Virus record (IMG/VR): IMGVR_UViG_3300032665_000026
Location: 1 to 63,423 of that record
Direction: 5' to 3' (one strand)
Length of the DNA: 63,423 nt
From: a virus
Of the stretch, positions 41,601 through 51,417 are shown piece after piece. The notes under the pieces were generated by a model. That model saw only the letters and a list, made by a program, of their open reading frames with translations, made no database searches and was not told where the DNA came from. The stretch's first letter is position 1. Every line of letters starts with the position of its first letter. The position numbers and the translations under genes were made by a program.

Positions 41601-42437
41601 ATGGTTGTTAACGAACCAGAACTTAGTAAATCTGGCCAGGATTATAAAGATTTGGCTGAAGGCTTCGCTAGAACCGTCAAAGATAACGGTGAGAAGGCCC
41701 CAGATGATGTTCGACTTGGGCGTAATGCTCAGATTTCTAAGTCAAAAGTACCTAGCTTATACAGAGGAATCAATAAGAATGCGACGAGCATCATAGAAGG
41801 TGGTAATGAAAATTACCCCGTAATGAGCTATGATCCTAATGCTGGTTCATTCCCAAATTCTCCCAGGTTCACGAAGGCTTTAAGAGATGCTTGGCCTTCT
41901 TTCACAGCTATTAGCAATAGTATGCAAAGCGGCTATTACAGCGATAAAGATGAGAAGACCATCTTACATCCTTGCGCCATTAGTAACGACGTAGGTAAGC
42001 ACTTACACGACTTTTTGAGCACTAGAAAAGCAGGAGATAGCATGGAAAGCATGCCATTTTCTGGTATAAGTAGTGTAACAAAATGCCCAACATGCACTGA
42101 TTGCATCGACTGCCATCGTCATAAAGAAGAAATGGTAAAATCTTTGCACGGTTTACTTGGCAAAGATGATGGTATGAGATTGTACCACGCTAAGAATCTA
42201 ATAACTACGTTAAATAGCTGGTCTAGTCACCACGATTCACGTGGTGGAGATGAAGACACCTGCGAAGATAGACGCTATGATGGTTGCAGCGAAGGCCATA
42301 AACGTATTGGTGGCGGCTTGAAAACATTGGCATATAAGCTAAATAGATCTTTAGAAGATGATTACGCAGCAGCACCTGGTATCGGTGGTGGTTGGCACCG
42401 TGATAAGGGTGATGGCGATGAAGGTGAAGCATACTAA
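41601..42437 (+). CDS. Hypothetical protein with Cys cluster
   Basis: 278 residues, hydrophilic. CPTCTDCIDCHRH near residue 172 is a dense metal-binding cluster, and CEDRRYDGCSEGH lies later. Gly/Asp-rich C-terminus. Its stop overlaps the next start. Unknown family; possibly an internal virion protein. Confidence 0.65.
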   Translation: MVVNEPELSKSGQDYKDLAEGFARTVKDNGEKAPDDVRLGRNAQISKSKVPSLYRGINKNATSIIEGGNENYPVMSYDPNAGSFPNSPRFTKALRDAWPSFTAISNSMQSGYYSDKDEKTILHPCAISNDVGKHLHDFLSTRKAGDSMESMPFSGISSVTKCPTCTDCIDCHRHKEEMVKSLHGLLGKDDGMRLYHAKNLITTLNSWSSHHDSRGGDEDTCEDRRYDGCSEGHKRIGGGLKTLAYKLNRSLEDDYAAAPGIGGGWHRDKGDGDEGEAY

Positions 42438-45133
42438 TGAAAAAAGTCAGTGATATTTTCTCTAAGAATAAAGGGACTGTTGCAGAAGACAAACCACAGG
42501 ATGCTGGCCGCGTAGGTGCATTCCCTGTGGAAATGGGCGAGATTACTGGTGCGTCTAACTGCAAATGTTTTAAGACATTCGTTAATGAGCGCACTGATCC
42601 AAGTACGGGCGCAATAACTAGTGATTTCCCTCACTCATATGCGATGGAAATGCTCAAGCACCCAACGAGGAGCATAAAGCGTTCACAACCATACCATCGT
42701 TTTGTGGTCGACAAAATCATGGGATTAATGGACGAGCCTGATGCTGTAAAAAGAGAACAGAATGTAAAAGTCCTCGAGGGCTTGCACGAGCAGTCTGGTT
42801 CTGGTGACATACGTTCTAGGAATATTGGCTTTATAAACCACTTGGTCAGCCATGCCCAAAATTCTGGTATGAGCCAAAAAGAGACTGAAGATAAAATTGG
42901 TCTGTCATCTGGAGAGATGCAATCGTTTAGATCCGCCAGAGGGGGTATGGCTTATAAGACTGAACAGGAGCAAAAGGCTAATAAAGTACGCTCAACACCA
43001 ACTTCACCCAGCTCATTCGGCATAGAAGACTGCGCCACGTGTGAACACCATCGACAGAATTTTAACAATGGCATCCTCAGCGTCAAGAAAGATCAAGCCG
43101 ATAAGTTATTAAGAAGCGGCCCTATCTCTTCAGAGTATGCGAATAGGGCTGCCGCTGGTGTGGCAAGTGATGTTTATAAGCAATGGCGTGCAGATGAAGA
43201 GCCATCTTTGGAAGCAGGTATAAGCACCCACCTTCTGCATGATTCGCTTGATAGTTGGGACAAGCACAACAAGTCTGCGCACGGCATCTCTTTTAAAGAT
43301 GTTGACCAAGATATTCAGAGTAAAGCAGATAATAAACCCAGGAAGAAAAATAGGTCTATTGGTGGATGGTCAATAGAGAGAACACCAGGTGTATCAACAA
43401 CTGATATTACTCCTTCTTTTGAAAGAAAATCATACGAGACTGAAGAAGAGCACGGGAAACGCCTCGATTATCTCACTAAGAAACTTAGAGCCGAAACACT
43501 AAGCGCCACTGAGACAAGAGAACCTCTTGTAAAACCAAAAAACTTGCTCTACCAGCCATCATCGATGGAAGGAGTAGAGAAAGCTACAGAATACCCAAGC
43601 AGACAAGGTCCCATCGTAGGTCCTTCTCCCAGCGTAGACACTGGTGCGACCATGCAAACTGGCGAGAGTTGGAATAGTGTAAGACCAATCGAAGATCCTG
43701 GCCTGAAAAGAAGAACGATATACCGTACTCCGCGTTTTAGAGCTGAGGGGTTCGAAGAAAAGGACGAGAACAAGGTTACGTACTATGAGAAAGAACGTGA
43801 GAATCCAAACCCAATGGTATACAAGCCATCGGAAGATCCTCGGTCTATCTTATTCGAGAATCCAGTACATACAGAAGAACATCCAGAGATAACTCATCCA
43901 GCATTACGTTCTGGCTTGGCGGCTAACTTACCGAGAGAACATAAGTTCTTGTTCCAGCGAGAACGTGTACTACCAGATTTGAGTGGTTACGAAGACTTCA
44001 ACAAAAAGTTGGATGCATACAAGAACCAACCGACCCATGAGTCGGTGGATACCGGTAGAACAGAAGAGATAGAAGAGCCAGTAACTGAAAAGAAGCTAAA
44101 GCTTGATGAAAGCGGCAATCCAGTAACTCGGAAAATAATTCCTGATCGTGGCAAAAAACGAACCCTCGTCCAGGCTCCTTCCGAATACGAGGAGAGCGTC
44201 TTCGAAGAAGTACCTAAATTAGACCGTAGCGGGAAGCCAGTCACTAAAAAGACCACTCGTAGAATATTTGAGCAACGCCCCATCCCTCAAGAAAGAATGC
44301 TTCCAGCACCCGTTTTGAGTGACGATGCAAAGCATAATTATGAGTCTTCATTCAAAGATGCTTTAACTAAGGCCTACCCCTATATTGATACGACCACCGA
44401 ATCAGGTAGACAAGCAGCCATGCAAACTCTTAAATCTGAGCACGCCAAGAGGATTGGTGAATTAGAGGCTATTCGTGACGAAAGCATGCAAGCAAAGAAC
44501 CGCAGAATCCAAGCAAAGAAAGATAATAAAATGATCCGCAGCACATTCAATTCAAATACTAAGTTGGCTAGCGGTATTGGTGCTGCCATTGTTAATCATG
44601 TCGCAACACACGGTGTCGATGGCGTTAAACAACTCGCCAATCATGTCGTCGACTATGCCATGGGAAAGACACATAGCTCCAACGCTGGCACATGCCCCAT
44701 AACAGTTGCAAATACACCTGGCATTCCCAGTGGTGTTAACGCTCAAAGTTATGTTCAAGCACAGTGCGATAACTGGCGCCAGGGTGTAATTAATAACGTA
44801 ACCAAAGACCAGAATGGTAGCGGCGCTGCTCACATGCCAGGGAAAGTCATGGATTTCTTGAAAGGTACGTTCCTTGTCGGTAACGGTGCAGCAGCAGTCG
44901 CCGTAAGAAATAAGCTAAAAGAGCGTGAAAATAGTCGAAAGAGTGGATCTCGTGTATCTGCTAATATAGACTCTATACAAGATAAGTTGTCAGCGGCCAA
45001 GAAGAATGTTATCTGTACCGACTGTGGTGCTAAGGGCTGCGAAGGTGACCCAGCATGCCGCCAGCGTGTATTAGAAAAAATGCGTGGTGTAGCCGCTGAT
45101 AACTCTTTCAATACAATAGAACACAACAGCTGA
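42437..45133 (+). CDS. Large hydrophilic hypothetical protein
   Basis: 898 residues, highly charged, with long disordered Pro/Glu/Lys-rich regions (about 290-640), a Cys pair CATCEHH near 200, and a C-terminal CTDCGAKGCEGDPACR zinc-like site. Begins MKKVSDIF, nearly identical to an eight-codon stub after the terminase. Possible internal head or ejection protein by context; no enzymatic motif recognised. Confidence 0.65.
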   Translation: MKKVSDIFSKNKGTVAEDKPQDAGRVGAFPVEMGEITGASNCKCFKTFVNERTDPSTGAITSDFPHSYAMEMLKHPTRSIKRSQPYHRFVVDKIMGLMDEPDAVKREQNVKVLEGLHEQSGSGDIRSRNIGFINHLVSHAQNSGMSQKETEDKIGLSSGEMQSFRSARGGMAYKTEQEQKANKVRSTPTSPSSFGIEDCATCEHHRQNFNNGILSVKKDQADKLLRSGPISSEYANRAAAGVASDVYKQWRADEEPSLEAGISTHLLHDSLDSWDKHNKSAHGISFKDVDQDIQSKADNKPRKKNRSIGGWSIERTPGVSTTDITPSFERKSYETEEEHGKRLDYLTKKLRAETLSATETREPLVKPKNLLYQPSSMEGVEKATEYPSRQGPIVGPSPSVDTGATMQTGESWNSVRPIEDPGLKRRTIYRTPRFRAEGFEEKDENKVTYYEKERENPNPMVYKPSEDPRSILFENPVHTEEHPEITHPALRSGLAANLPREHKFLFQRERVLPDLSGYEDFNKKLDAYKNQPTHESVDTGRTEEIEEPVTEKKLKLDESGNPVTRKIIPDRGKKRTLVQAPSEYEESVFEEVPKLDRSGKPVTKKTTRRIFEQRPIPQERMLPAPVLSDDAKHNYESSFKDALTKAYPYIDTTTESGRQAAMQTLKSEHAKRIGELEAIRDESMQAKNRRIQAKKDNKMIRSTFNSNTKLASGIGAAIVNHVATHGVDGVKQLANHVVDYAMGKTHSSNAGTCPITVANTPGIPSGVNAQSYVQAQCDNWRQGVINNVTKDQNGSGAAHMPGKVMDFLKGTFLVGNGAAAVAVRNKLKERENSRKSGSRVSANIDSIQDKLSAAKKNVICTDCGAKGCEGDPACRQRVLEKMRGVAADNSFNTIEHNS

Positions 45134-45146
45134 GAAAGAATAAACA

Positions 45147-45632
45147 ATGACTACTGACCCATACGACCTGCCAGGAATTCGCCCTGAGGATGTAAAGCAA
45201 ACACCTGCTCAAATTGCACAGGTTAATGCTTATCTTGCTCAACAGAAGGCTGAAGAAGAAGCACTCGGTAAGGAGCAGCCCATTGAGCTTATGGAATCAG
45301 AACTCATGGGTGTTTGGAAGCTCCTGCAGGAACTCCAGGACAAATATGGTTATCGCAAGGGTAGCTTCGAAAACCTTACATCCATGCGCAATGAAGCTGA
45401 TGAAAAGTTCGCTTTGCTTGGTTTTCAAGTCGTTGTAGACTGGGTAATGCCAGGAATTAGTTCAACTCCTACTCCACCTACCATTACTATCGTAGGGCGC
45501 ATCGATGGTAGCGTATTCAACAATGAACAGAACCGTTATGAGACTGGTAAGGGTGTCGCTGACACATATTACGAGGCTAAGCGTGCAAGCCTTGGGATGA
45601 GCAGTAAGAAGCTCATCCTCCCCGGAATGTAA
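45147..45632 (+). CDS. Hypothetical protein
   Basis: 161 residues, helical N-terminus rich in Gln/Glu, C-terminal strand segment (PTITIVGRIDGS). AGAAAGAATAAAC precedes the ATG. Unknown; conserved-looking virion-assembly neighbour. Confidence 0.65.
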   Translation: MTTDPYDLPGIRPEDVKQTPAQIAQVNAYLAQQKAEEEALGKEQPIELMESELMGVWKLLQELQDKYGYRKGSFENLTSMRNEADEKFALLGFQVVVDWVMPGISSTPTPPTITIVGRIDGSVFNNEQNRYETGKGVADTYYEAKRASLGMSSKKLILPGM

Positions 45633-45642
45633 CAGGTAACCT

Positions 45643-47217
45643 ATGCTTGATGATCAAATACAGAATATAAAACTGGCAATCATCGAGAAGCATACACCTG
45701 ACTTCTTGGAAGCTAGGAACAAGAAACACCAAGTAAATATGTGGTATGAAAAGCCTGGTGGTGAACCAGAACCTCGTACTGTTATACCATCTGAACTTGG
45801 TAAAGATCCAAAGAGTGGTAAAACATACCTCAGAGCTTTTTGCCTAAGCAGAAAAGACTGGCGCAGTTTTAGGTTAGACCGTGTGCATAGTATAATCTCT
45901 ACAGAGCCTAGAAGTATTGAGCCACCGGAAGATCCCACTCCATTCTCTCCTAAGGGCAATAAGTCTTCGGTTGATACAACGGTTGAAGAAAAGCCAAAGT
46001 ATGAACACCAAGGATATTTCCACGGCGTGTTAGAAATGCCCGAGGACATCGGTGATAATAAATCTCCATCTAAAAAGGATGGCATAACTAAAGAAGAAGC
46101 TGATGAAGCTAAAGGTGATGCTGGTTTAAATCTACCTTCATATTCTTTTGCCAGAGGTCTTGGTATCAGCCATTCTGATGTTATGGATGCTAACAGCTGG
46201 GACAAGGGGAAACGTCCAACTAAGCATATATTACATAACATCGGTGGAAAGAGGGGTCTCTTCGACTATGATCGTCATCTTGATGATTATGCCAATGCTA
46301 GGCGATCAGGTGCTAGCCACGAACAGATTAAAGAAGCTTACTCCAAAGGCGTAGACTGCCGCACTTATGTTGCTGGTAAGACTGCTGGTATGCCACATGG
46401 TGAGATATTAGATACCCATTCCCGTGGTTTAACCCCATGGGAAATAAGACATAGGGAACAAAAGAGAAAAAGCGTGGAAGATTATAAAGATACTTTCGAT
46501 GTTGGCAGTAGCGAATCAAAAGTTGAGCCAACTGATGAAGAATATAATCATGTTAAAAGTCTTGATGTAGATCCCCAGAGTTTTGATAAGGCAACGTATA
46601 AAAGGTTACGTAACATTGGTGCAACTCATAACAATTGCGTAGAAGCATTGACTGATGGAATCCCATTGGAAGATTATGAGACAGCGTACAAGAACAATGG
46701 TGACCATTCCAAGGCCAAACAAGAGGCTCTAGGATACCAAAAGAATTACGCCCAAACTATCAGCGACAACGAAAAGCTTTTAAACTCAACGGGTGGAAGG
46801 CACCTTCAGGGCGCGACCATATACAGTTCAAATGTTGAGCATGATGATGATGTAAGAGACCTTTTTGGTCACCATTTGGCATTAAAGAATAGACCCAAAC
46901 TTGGTGGTAATTACATAGACACACCATGGCGTAGGCGTGCTAACGAGTGGATGTTGAATGAGTGCTCTAAGTTAGACCCATCGTTGAAAGAACATGTCAG
47001 TAATACTGAAGTTAATGATGATAGCATGATATTACCGATAGAATCCTACTACGATAAGACTAACAAGCTTACGAATCACTATCGTCTAAAGCAAGCACAG
47101 AGTAGAACAATAGGTGAATTTGTTAAGAATAGAAGAGCAGTTAACTCACTGGTTAACCTAGGCAGCAGTCAATTCTTGCCTTCAGACTATCAGCACGATA
47201 AGTACGAGGAAGAATAA
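45643..47217 (+). CDS. Hydrophilic hypothetical protein
   Basis: 524 residues. The first 100 residues form a WYL-like/strand-rich segment (PRTVIPSELGKDPKSGKTYL...RSFRLDRVHSII) reminiscent of WYL or SH3-type ligand-binding folds. The rest is repeats of short helices with SHEQIKEAYSKGV-type phrases. Overlaps the exonuclease start by one base. Function unknown. Confidence 0.6.
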   Translation: MLDDQIQNIKLAIIEKHTPDFLEARNKKHQVNMWYEKPGGEPEPRTVIPSELGKDPKSGKTYLRAFCLSRKDWRSFRLDRVHSIISTEPRSIEPPEDPTPFSPKGNKSSVDTTVEEKPKYEHQGYFHGVLEMPEDIGDNKSPSKKDGITKEEADEAKGDAGLNLPSYSFARGLGISHSDVMDANSWDKGKRPTKHILHNIGGKRGLFDYDRHLDDYANARRSGASHEQIKEAYSKGVDCRTYVAGKTAGMPHGEILDTHSRGLTPWEIRHREQKRKSVEDYKDTFDVGSSESKVEPTDEEYNHVKSLDVDPQSFDKATYKRLRNIGATHNNCVEALTDGIPLEDYETAYKNNGDHSKAKQEALGYQKNYAQTISDNEKLLNSTGGRHLQGATIYSSNVEHDDDVRDLFGHHLALKNRPKLGGNYIDTPWRRRANEWMLNECSKLDPSLKEHVSNTEVNDDSMILPIESYYDKTNKLTNHYRLKQAQSRTIGEFVKNRRAVNSLVNLGSSQFLPSDYQHDKYEEE

Positions 47218-47948
47218 TGTTTAATGCCAAGTACGCCAATTCTGAAGAGTTCGACAATAGCATCTTCGAGAGGCCTGAAGGAGAACGTCTATATAGATCA
47301 GTCCCTAAGCTAATCGTTGGGTTCGATACGGAAACTACTGGTTTTAAGCCTGTTAAAGAAGAACCAGTATCTTATGGTATGGTTGTTTATAGGCATGGTA
47401 AAAAAACTGATGAACATGAGCACTTTCTAGTACATAATGGTTCTTTCCCAAACTCACCAGGTGCCACGAGCGTTCACCACTTTACCGATGAAGATTTAGA
47501 ATCTAGTTATAGCGGCAACATTATAAAAGATCACACCGGGAATATATTCAGCCCTGCTTTGCACCCACAGGTTGGTATTAATAGATTCGTTCAAAGATTA
47601 GCACACTACCAGAAACAAGGTGCTGTTTTCTTAGGTTCGAATCTCGGTTTCGACCATAATATGCTAGAGCACAATTATGCTAGATACAATCGCTTACCTA
47701 TTAGCTCTAGTGGGTTTGATCTTGCTGATGCTAGAAAAAGAACTATAAATACTGACGTGCATGAAGGTGTTATAGAACCTAGAGCAATTAAAGATAGAAA
47801 GCATCCAGGCTATAAATCGCATGGCCTTGAACAATTATGTTCAGATTACGGCGTCGATTTGGGTAGACACACTTCAATGGATGATGCCAACGCAGCAGTT
47901 AAAGTGTTCCTTAAACAAGTAGATCGAGTGAAGCGAGAAGGACGATGA
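47217..47948 (+). CDS. DEDD-family 3'-5' exonuclease (DnaQ-like)
   Basis: 243 residues. Exo I GFDTETTG (Asp, Glu), Exo II NLGFDHNMLEHNY (Asp), and Exo III HTSMDDANAA (His and Asp) are all present, indicating an active DnaQ/RNase T-type nuclease. It could proofread for the phage polymerase, but it lies with packaging-region genes and carries an N-terminal NAKYAN tag resembling that of its neighbours. Overlaps the next gene by four bases. Confidence 0.82.
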   Translation: MFNAKYANSEEFDNSIFERPEGERLYRSVPKLIVGFDTETTGFKPVKEEPVSYGMVVYRHGKKTDEHEHFLVHNGSFPNSPGATSVHHFTDEDLESSYSGNIIKDHTGNIFSPALHPQVGINRFVQRLAHYQKQGAVFLGSNLGFDHNMLEHNYARYNRLPISSSGFDLADARKRTINTDVHEGVIEPRAIKDRKHPGYKSHGLEQLCSDYGVDLGRHTSMDDANAAVKVFLKQVDRVKREGR

Positions 47949-48208
47949 CAGAATGGAACATACGTTATGCATCTGTTGGTGGTAGCGGTATAGATTATAA
48001 AAAGATCTCACCATTTTGCATAGAAAGCAAGAGTTATTGCCCATCTTGTAAACATCTAGACCAAGTTGAAGCAAAGAATAAAGACAAAGATGGCAAAGTG
48101 ATCGATAAAGATCACGCAAAAACCATTAAAACAGTTCGTGGAATACACAAAGGTGATATAAATACTATGTTACCAAAAGCAGCTAACAAAGAAGGAAACA
48201 ATGCGTAA
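47945..48208 (+). CDS. Hypothetical protein with WNIRYA N-terminus
   Basis: 87 residues beginning MTEWNIRYASVG, then YCPSCKH (zinc-like pair) and a Lys/Asp-rich tail. One of four genes here sharing the [FW]-N-x-[RK]-Y-A motif at the N-terminus. Overlaps both neighbours. Confidence 0.65.
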   Translation: MTEWNIRYASVGGSGIDYKKISPFCIESKSYCPSCKHLDQVEAKNKDKDGKVIDKDHAKTIKTVRGIHKGDINTMLPKAANKEGNNA

Positions 48209-48563
48209 AGTATCTAGAGCAGAAGAACTTTCAACTACTATTAACTTCCACACGGCTAGTGATAGGTGCGAGGGTCCTAACTGTCTTAATAAGCCTGAGC
48301 CTGGTGCTAGCCATTGTGCTTCATGCGCTGATAAGGTAGCTAATCCAACCAGTCGTCCATACGAAGTATCGAAGACAGCTGGCGCATGGCCTAGCGAAGT
48401 AGATCACAACGCTCACATTTCTAGCATGGAAACATTGGCAGATCACCACTCAAAGGGTGTTGCTTGGCACTCTAAGCAAGGTGATAAGGTTCAGGCTGGT
48501 CGTCACGCTGCTGCACTTGCTGCTCTCACTGGTGCCATTGAAGCTTGCAAGATTGCGAGATAA
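48201..48563 (+). CDS. Hypothetical protein with zinc motif
   Basis: 120 residues; CEGPNCLNKPEPGASHCASCADK is a probable four-Cys zinc site, followed by a His/Ala-rich helical C-terminus. Sits among the N-terminally tagged proteins but lacks the tag itself. Confidence 0.65.
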   Translation: MRKVSRAEELSTTINFHTASDRCEGPNCLNKPEPGASHCASCADKVANPTSRPYEVSKTAGAWPSEVDHNAHISSMETLADHHSKGVAWHSKQGDKVQAGRHAAALAALTGAIEACKIAR

Positions 48564-48565
48564 TC

Positions 48566-48928
48566 ATGAATTGGAACTTACGTTACGCTAAAGATAAAGA
48601 GAGTGGCAAATTTAAGCCACCAGCATCAGTGCAATCCGCTGCCAAGCATGCACTCAAACTAATTGAACAAGGTAAAGCTGGTGACGGTTTTACTAGCGTA
48701 GGTCGTCACCGCGCCCATCAGCTTGCCGCTGGTGAGATGGTTCCTCTTAGTGACATCAAGCGTATGCACTCATACTTCTCACGCCATGGTGTTGACAAGA
48801 AGGGTAAAGACTGGAACAATGATAGCCCAGGTAAGGTAGCATGGCTTGCATGGGGTGGTGACGCTGGTAAATCATGGGCAGCTAGCATCGTAAAGAAGCA
48901 TGGCGGCGGAAAGAAAGAGAAAGACTAA
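48566..48928 (+). CDS. Conserved phage protein, WNLRYA N-terminus
   Basis: The start at ATG 48566 gives MNWNLRYAKDKESG. 120 residues. The body reads PPASVQSAAKHALKLIEQGK, GFTSVGRHRAHQLA, then KRMHSYFSRH and SPGKVAWLAWGGDAGKSW. This core recurs in many phage and mobile-element proteins, often fused to head-maturation components. Function unknown. Overlaps the next gene by one base. Confidence 0.7.
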   Translation: MNWNLRYAKDKESGKFKPPASVQSAAKHALKLIEQGKAGDGFTSVGRHRAHQLAAGEMVPLSDIKRMHSYFSRHGVDKKGKDWNNDSPGKVAWLAWGGDAGKSWAASIVKKHGGGKKEKD

Positions 48929-49368
48929 TGAAATTTAACGAACGATACGCTAATGAAAAGACTGCTAACCAGTACATTGAGAAGCAGGGCGATAAGTGGG
49001 TCATTACACAAAAAGGTACCGGTAAGGTACTGTCGCACCACGACACAAAAGAAAAGGCTGAAGCCTCTTTCGCTGCTATGATGGTAAGTAAGCACGGTAG
49101 TGGTGATAGAAAAGAAGCCGCTCTAGGTTGCTTGAGCTGTGGTCGTCCTAAGGGCACCAAGCCTGGGAAATGTGGTAAAGAGGGTGGCCAAGAGTGCAAA
49201 GATGCTATGAAGGAAAAGGCCAGAGGCAATGCTGCTAATGCTACTAACTACGCTGACCATAGTATAGGTGATTCCTACACTGTCGTTAGCCATGTCTCGG
49301 CTGATGAATCTGACCATAACACTAGCCCATGGCTTGAGCGTTATAGTAACCTTGATTCAGATTGGTAG
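48928..49368 (+). CDS. Hypothetical protein, FNERYA N-terminus
   Basis: 146 residues beginning MKFNERYANEKTANQ. A middle segment KWVITQKGTGKVLSHHDTKEKAEASFAAM resembles a small compact domain found in phage and bacterial 'virion-associated' proteins. CLSCGRP is a Cys pair. The C-terminus is disordered. Member of the tagged set immediately before the terminase. Confidence 0.65.
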   Translation: MKFNERYANEKTANQYIEKQGDKWVITQKGTGKVLSHHDTKEKAEASFAAMMVSKHGSGDRKEAALGCLSCGRPKGTKPGKCGKEGGQECKDAMKEKARGNAANATNYADHSIGDSYTVVSHVSADESDHNTSPWLERYSNLDSDW

Positions 49369-49371
49369 ACC

Positions 49372-51366
49372 TTGCCAAAGATAACTAAGAATTCTAATGC
49401 CAATATCTTACGTGGTCAAAATGACTTCTTTGAGATAGCGAAGAAAAGCCTCAAAGAGAACCCAGAGCTACCAGACATTGTTACGTTCGCTGAGCACCCC
49501 GAATTCTTAGGCCGTAAGCTATACCCTCGTCAAAAGACTTTACTCCGACTTATGTGCCTGGAAACAGAACACATGACAGACTATGACTATGAAGTCATTG
49601 ATGAATGGACAAAGAATTTTGATCGCAATGGAGTGGCAATTGGTGTCTCCCCTGATGTTCTTGAGCGCGTAGATTACCTTAAAGCAAATGGCTATAAACA
49701 TTTCCGTGAAGTAGTCAATATCACTGGTCGTCGTGGTGGTAAAGGCCACATTGGTGGTATCATGGGTGCGTATCTTAATTGGCAGCTAATTATGCTAGAT
49801 GATCCCCAATGGTATTACGGCATCGATAAATCTAAAGATATTTATACGTTGTGCGTAGCTACCAACATTGAACAGGCTAAGCGCTACCAATTTGCTGACC
49901 TTTCTAACACGATCATTGATGCTCCTTGCTTCCAGCCATATATCGCTGACTCTAAAGAGCATTTCCTTGCGTTGCGTACTCCTGCAGACATTAGACGTAT
50001 TGCAGCATTCGAAGCTAGAGGTCTACGACCAAGTCGTTTGATCGCTAGTGTTCGGAATATGGCTGTTACGAGTAACTCTAAAGCCAGTCGTGGTGCTACG
50101 GTATACTCAGTTCTGTTCGACGAGTTCGCACACATGATCGAAGGTACAGGTGGCGCCAGAACGTCTGAAGAAGTCTATAACGCTATTACTCCCGCATTGG
50201 ACCAATTCAACAAAGATGGTTTTATCTATATACCGTCGTCACCATTCACAAAAGTTGGTAAAGCGTATAACTTGTACGAGTCTGCCCTAGAGCGTAACGT
50301 AGAAGAGAACACTCCCGCTTATCCCAACATGATGATGGCTCAGCTCCCTTCATGGGGCCCCTATGAAGACTGGGCAGACCCACGAGCAACAGGTGGGTTT
50401 AATTTCCGTGGTGCTCCTCAAGAATATGATGAAAGCATGAAACTCCTTGAAAAACGTGAGCCTGATGCTTTTAAGGTAGAGCGGATGAGCCAGTGGGCTG
50501 AAGTTACCAACGCTTACCTTAACCCTAAGATGGTTGAGCGTATGTTCGAACCATTCATTGACTCTAAGGGTGAGACTCGTATCCTCGAGCCAGTTTTCGA
50601 AGGTAAGTTTAGCGTAATTTATCAGGGGCACTGCGACCCATCGAAGAGTGGTGCTAACACTGCTGCGATGATTGGTCACGTTGAAAAGATGTATGACGAA
50701 GAAGATGGCGAAGAATGGTACCACGTTATCATTGACTGGATTAAGGTATGGGATCCTGAAGACTATGAAGACCATCAGATCGACTATGAGCAGGTAGAAG
50801 AAGAGCTTGTAGACATACTATGCTCGTTCCGTACTACTAAAGTATTCTCATTCGACCAATATGGTGCTTTCGTTACGCTTCCTAGACTAAAGAAGCGTCT
50901 ATCGCAGCTTAACCCACCACATAAGGTTAAGATACGTGAAGAAAAGTTCTCCAAGGAAAGCAACATGAAGCGTGCAGAACGTTTCAAATCTGCTATTGGT
51001 ATGAACTGGATCCACTCATACCGAGATGACTTTGGTCCTGATGGCACTAGCTTATTAGAACAAGAACTTAAATTCCTTCAAGAGATTAATGGTAGGGTAC
51101 GTAAGCAGGACTTTGGTCCTATTCGCACAGAAGACCTCTCGGACTGCATCATGGTTATTGTTGATGGTTTGCTCGAAGACAACTTCGTTAAGCTAGAGAT
51201 GCGTGATCGTCTTAGCAACACCAATCTATACCCTGGTTCTCAAGGTGGCTATCACACACGTAATTCTAGTGATATGCAACCTGTCTCTGCCAGAGATAGG
51301 CTAAGAGTATTCGGTGCTCAGCGAGCAAACCGTGACTACGGTGGTATGTCAAGAGGCCGACGATGA
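49372..51366 (+). CDS. terL: Terminase large subunit
   Basis: 664 residues starting at TTG 49372. ATPase domain: Walker A-like GRRGGKG at 119-125 and Walker B SVLFDE with D250/E251, then the coupling-motif region IPSSPFT. Nuclease domain: the first Asp in GHCDPSKSG (D422) and a later acidic site near TEDLSDCIMVIVDG. It packages phage DNA into proheads and cuts it. Slightly longer than typical large terminases (about 500-600). It is the last plus-strand gene, facing the minus-strand operon. Confidence 0.88.
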   Translation: MPKITKNSNANILRGQNDFFEIAKKSLKENPELPDIVTFAEHPEFLGRKLYPRQKTLLRLMCLETEHMTDYDYEVIDEWTKNFDRNGVAIGVSPDVLERVDYLKANGYKHFREVVNITGRRGGKGHIGGIMGAYLNWQLIMLDDPQWYYGIDKSKDIYTLCVATNIEQAKRYQFADLSNTIIDAPCFQPYIADSKEHFLALRTPADIRRIAAFEARGLRPSRLIASVRNMAVTSNSKASRGATVYSVLFDEFAHMIEGTGGARTSEEVYNAITPALDQFNKDGFIYIPSSPFTKVGKAYNLYESALERNVEENTPAYPNMMMAQLPSWGPYEDWADPRATGGFNFRGAPQEYDESMKLLEKREPDAFKVERMSQWAEVTNAYLNPKMVERMFEPFIDSKGETRILEPVFEGKFSVIYQGHCDPSKSGANTAAMIGHVEKMYDEEDGEEWYHVIIDWIKVWDPEDYEDHQIDYEQVEEELVDILCSFRTTKVFSFDQYGAFVTLPRLKKRLSQLNPPHKVKIREEKFSKESNMKRAERFKSAIGMNWIHSYRDDFGPDGTSLLEQELKFLQEINGRVRKQDFGPIRTEDLSDCIMVIVDGLLEDNFVKLEMRDRLSNTNLYPGSQGGYHTRNSSDMQPVSARDRLRVFGAQRANRDYGGMSRGRR

Positions 51367-51389
51367 AAAAGTTTAGAGATATATTCTGA

Positions 51390-51417
51390 GGGTAGTTTTT
51401 GCACATACCCAGGTGCG
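51390..51417 (-). ncRNA. Pseudoknot motif, copy 1
   Basis: On the minus strand, stem GCAC/GTGC encloses loop CTGGGTAT, then an A-rich linker and TACCC, which can pair with GGGTA of the loop. It lies between the convergent terminase and minus-operon ends and may act as a processing or 3'-end signal. On the plus strand the same DNA forms GGGTA/TACCC. Confidence 0.5.

Noticed and set aside
51363-51389. MKKFRDIF as a genuine gene
   Set aside because: Eight codons only and no continuation even if UGA were read through, since TAG follows one codon later.
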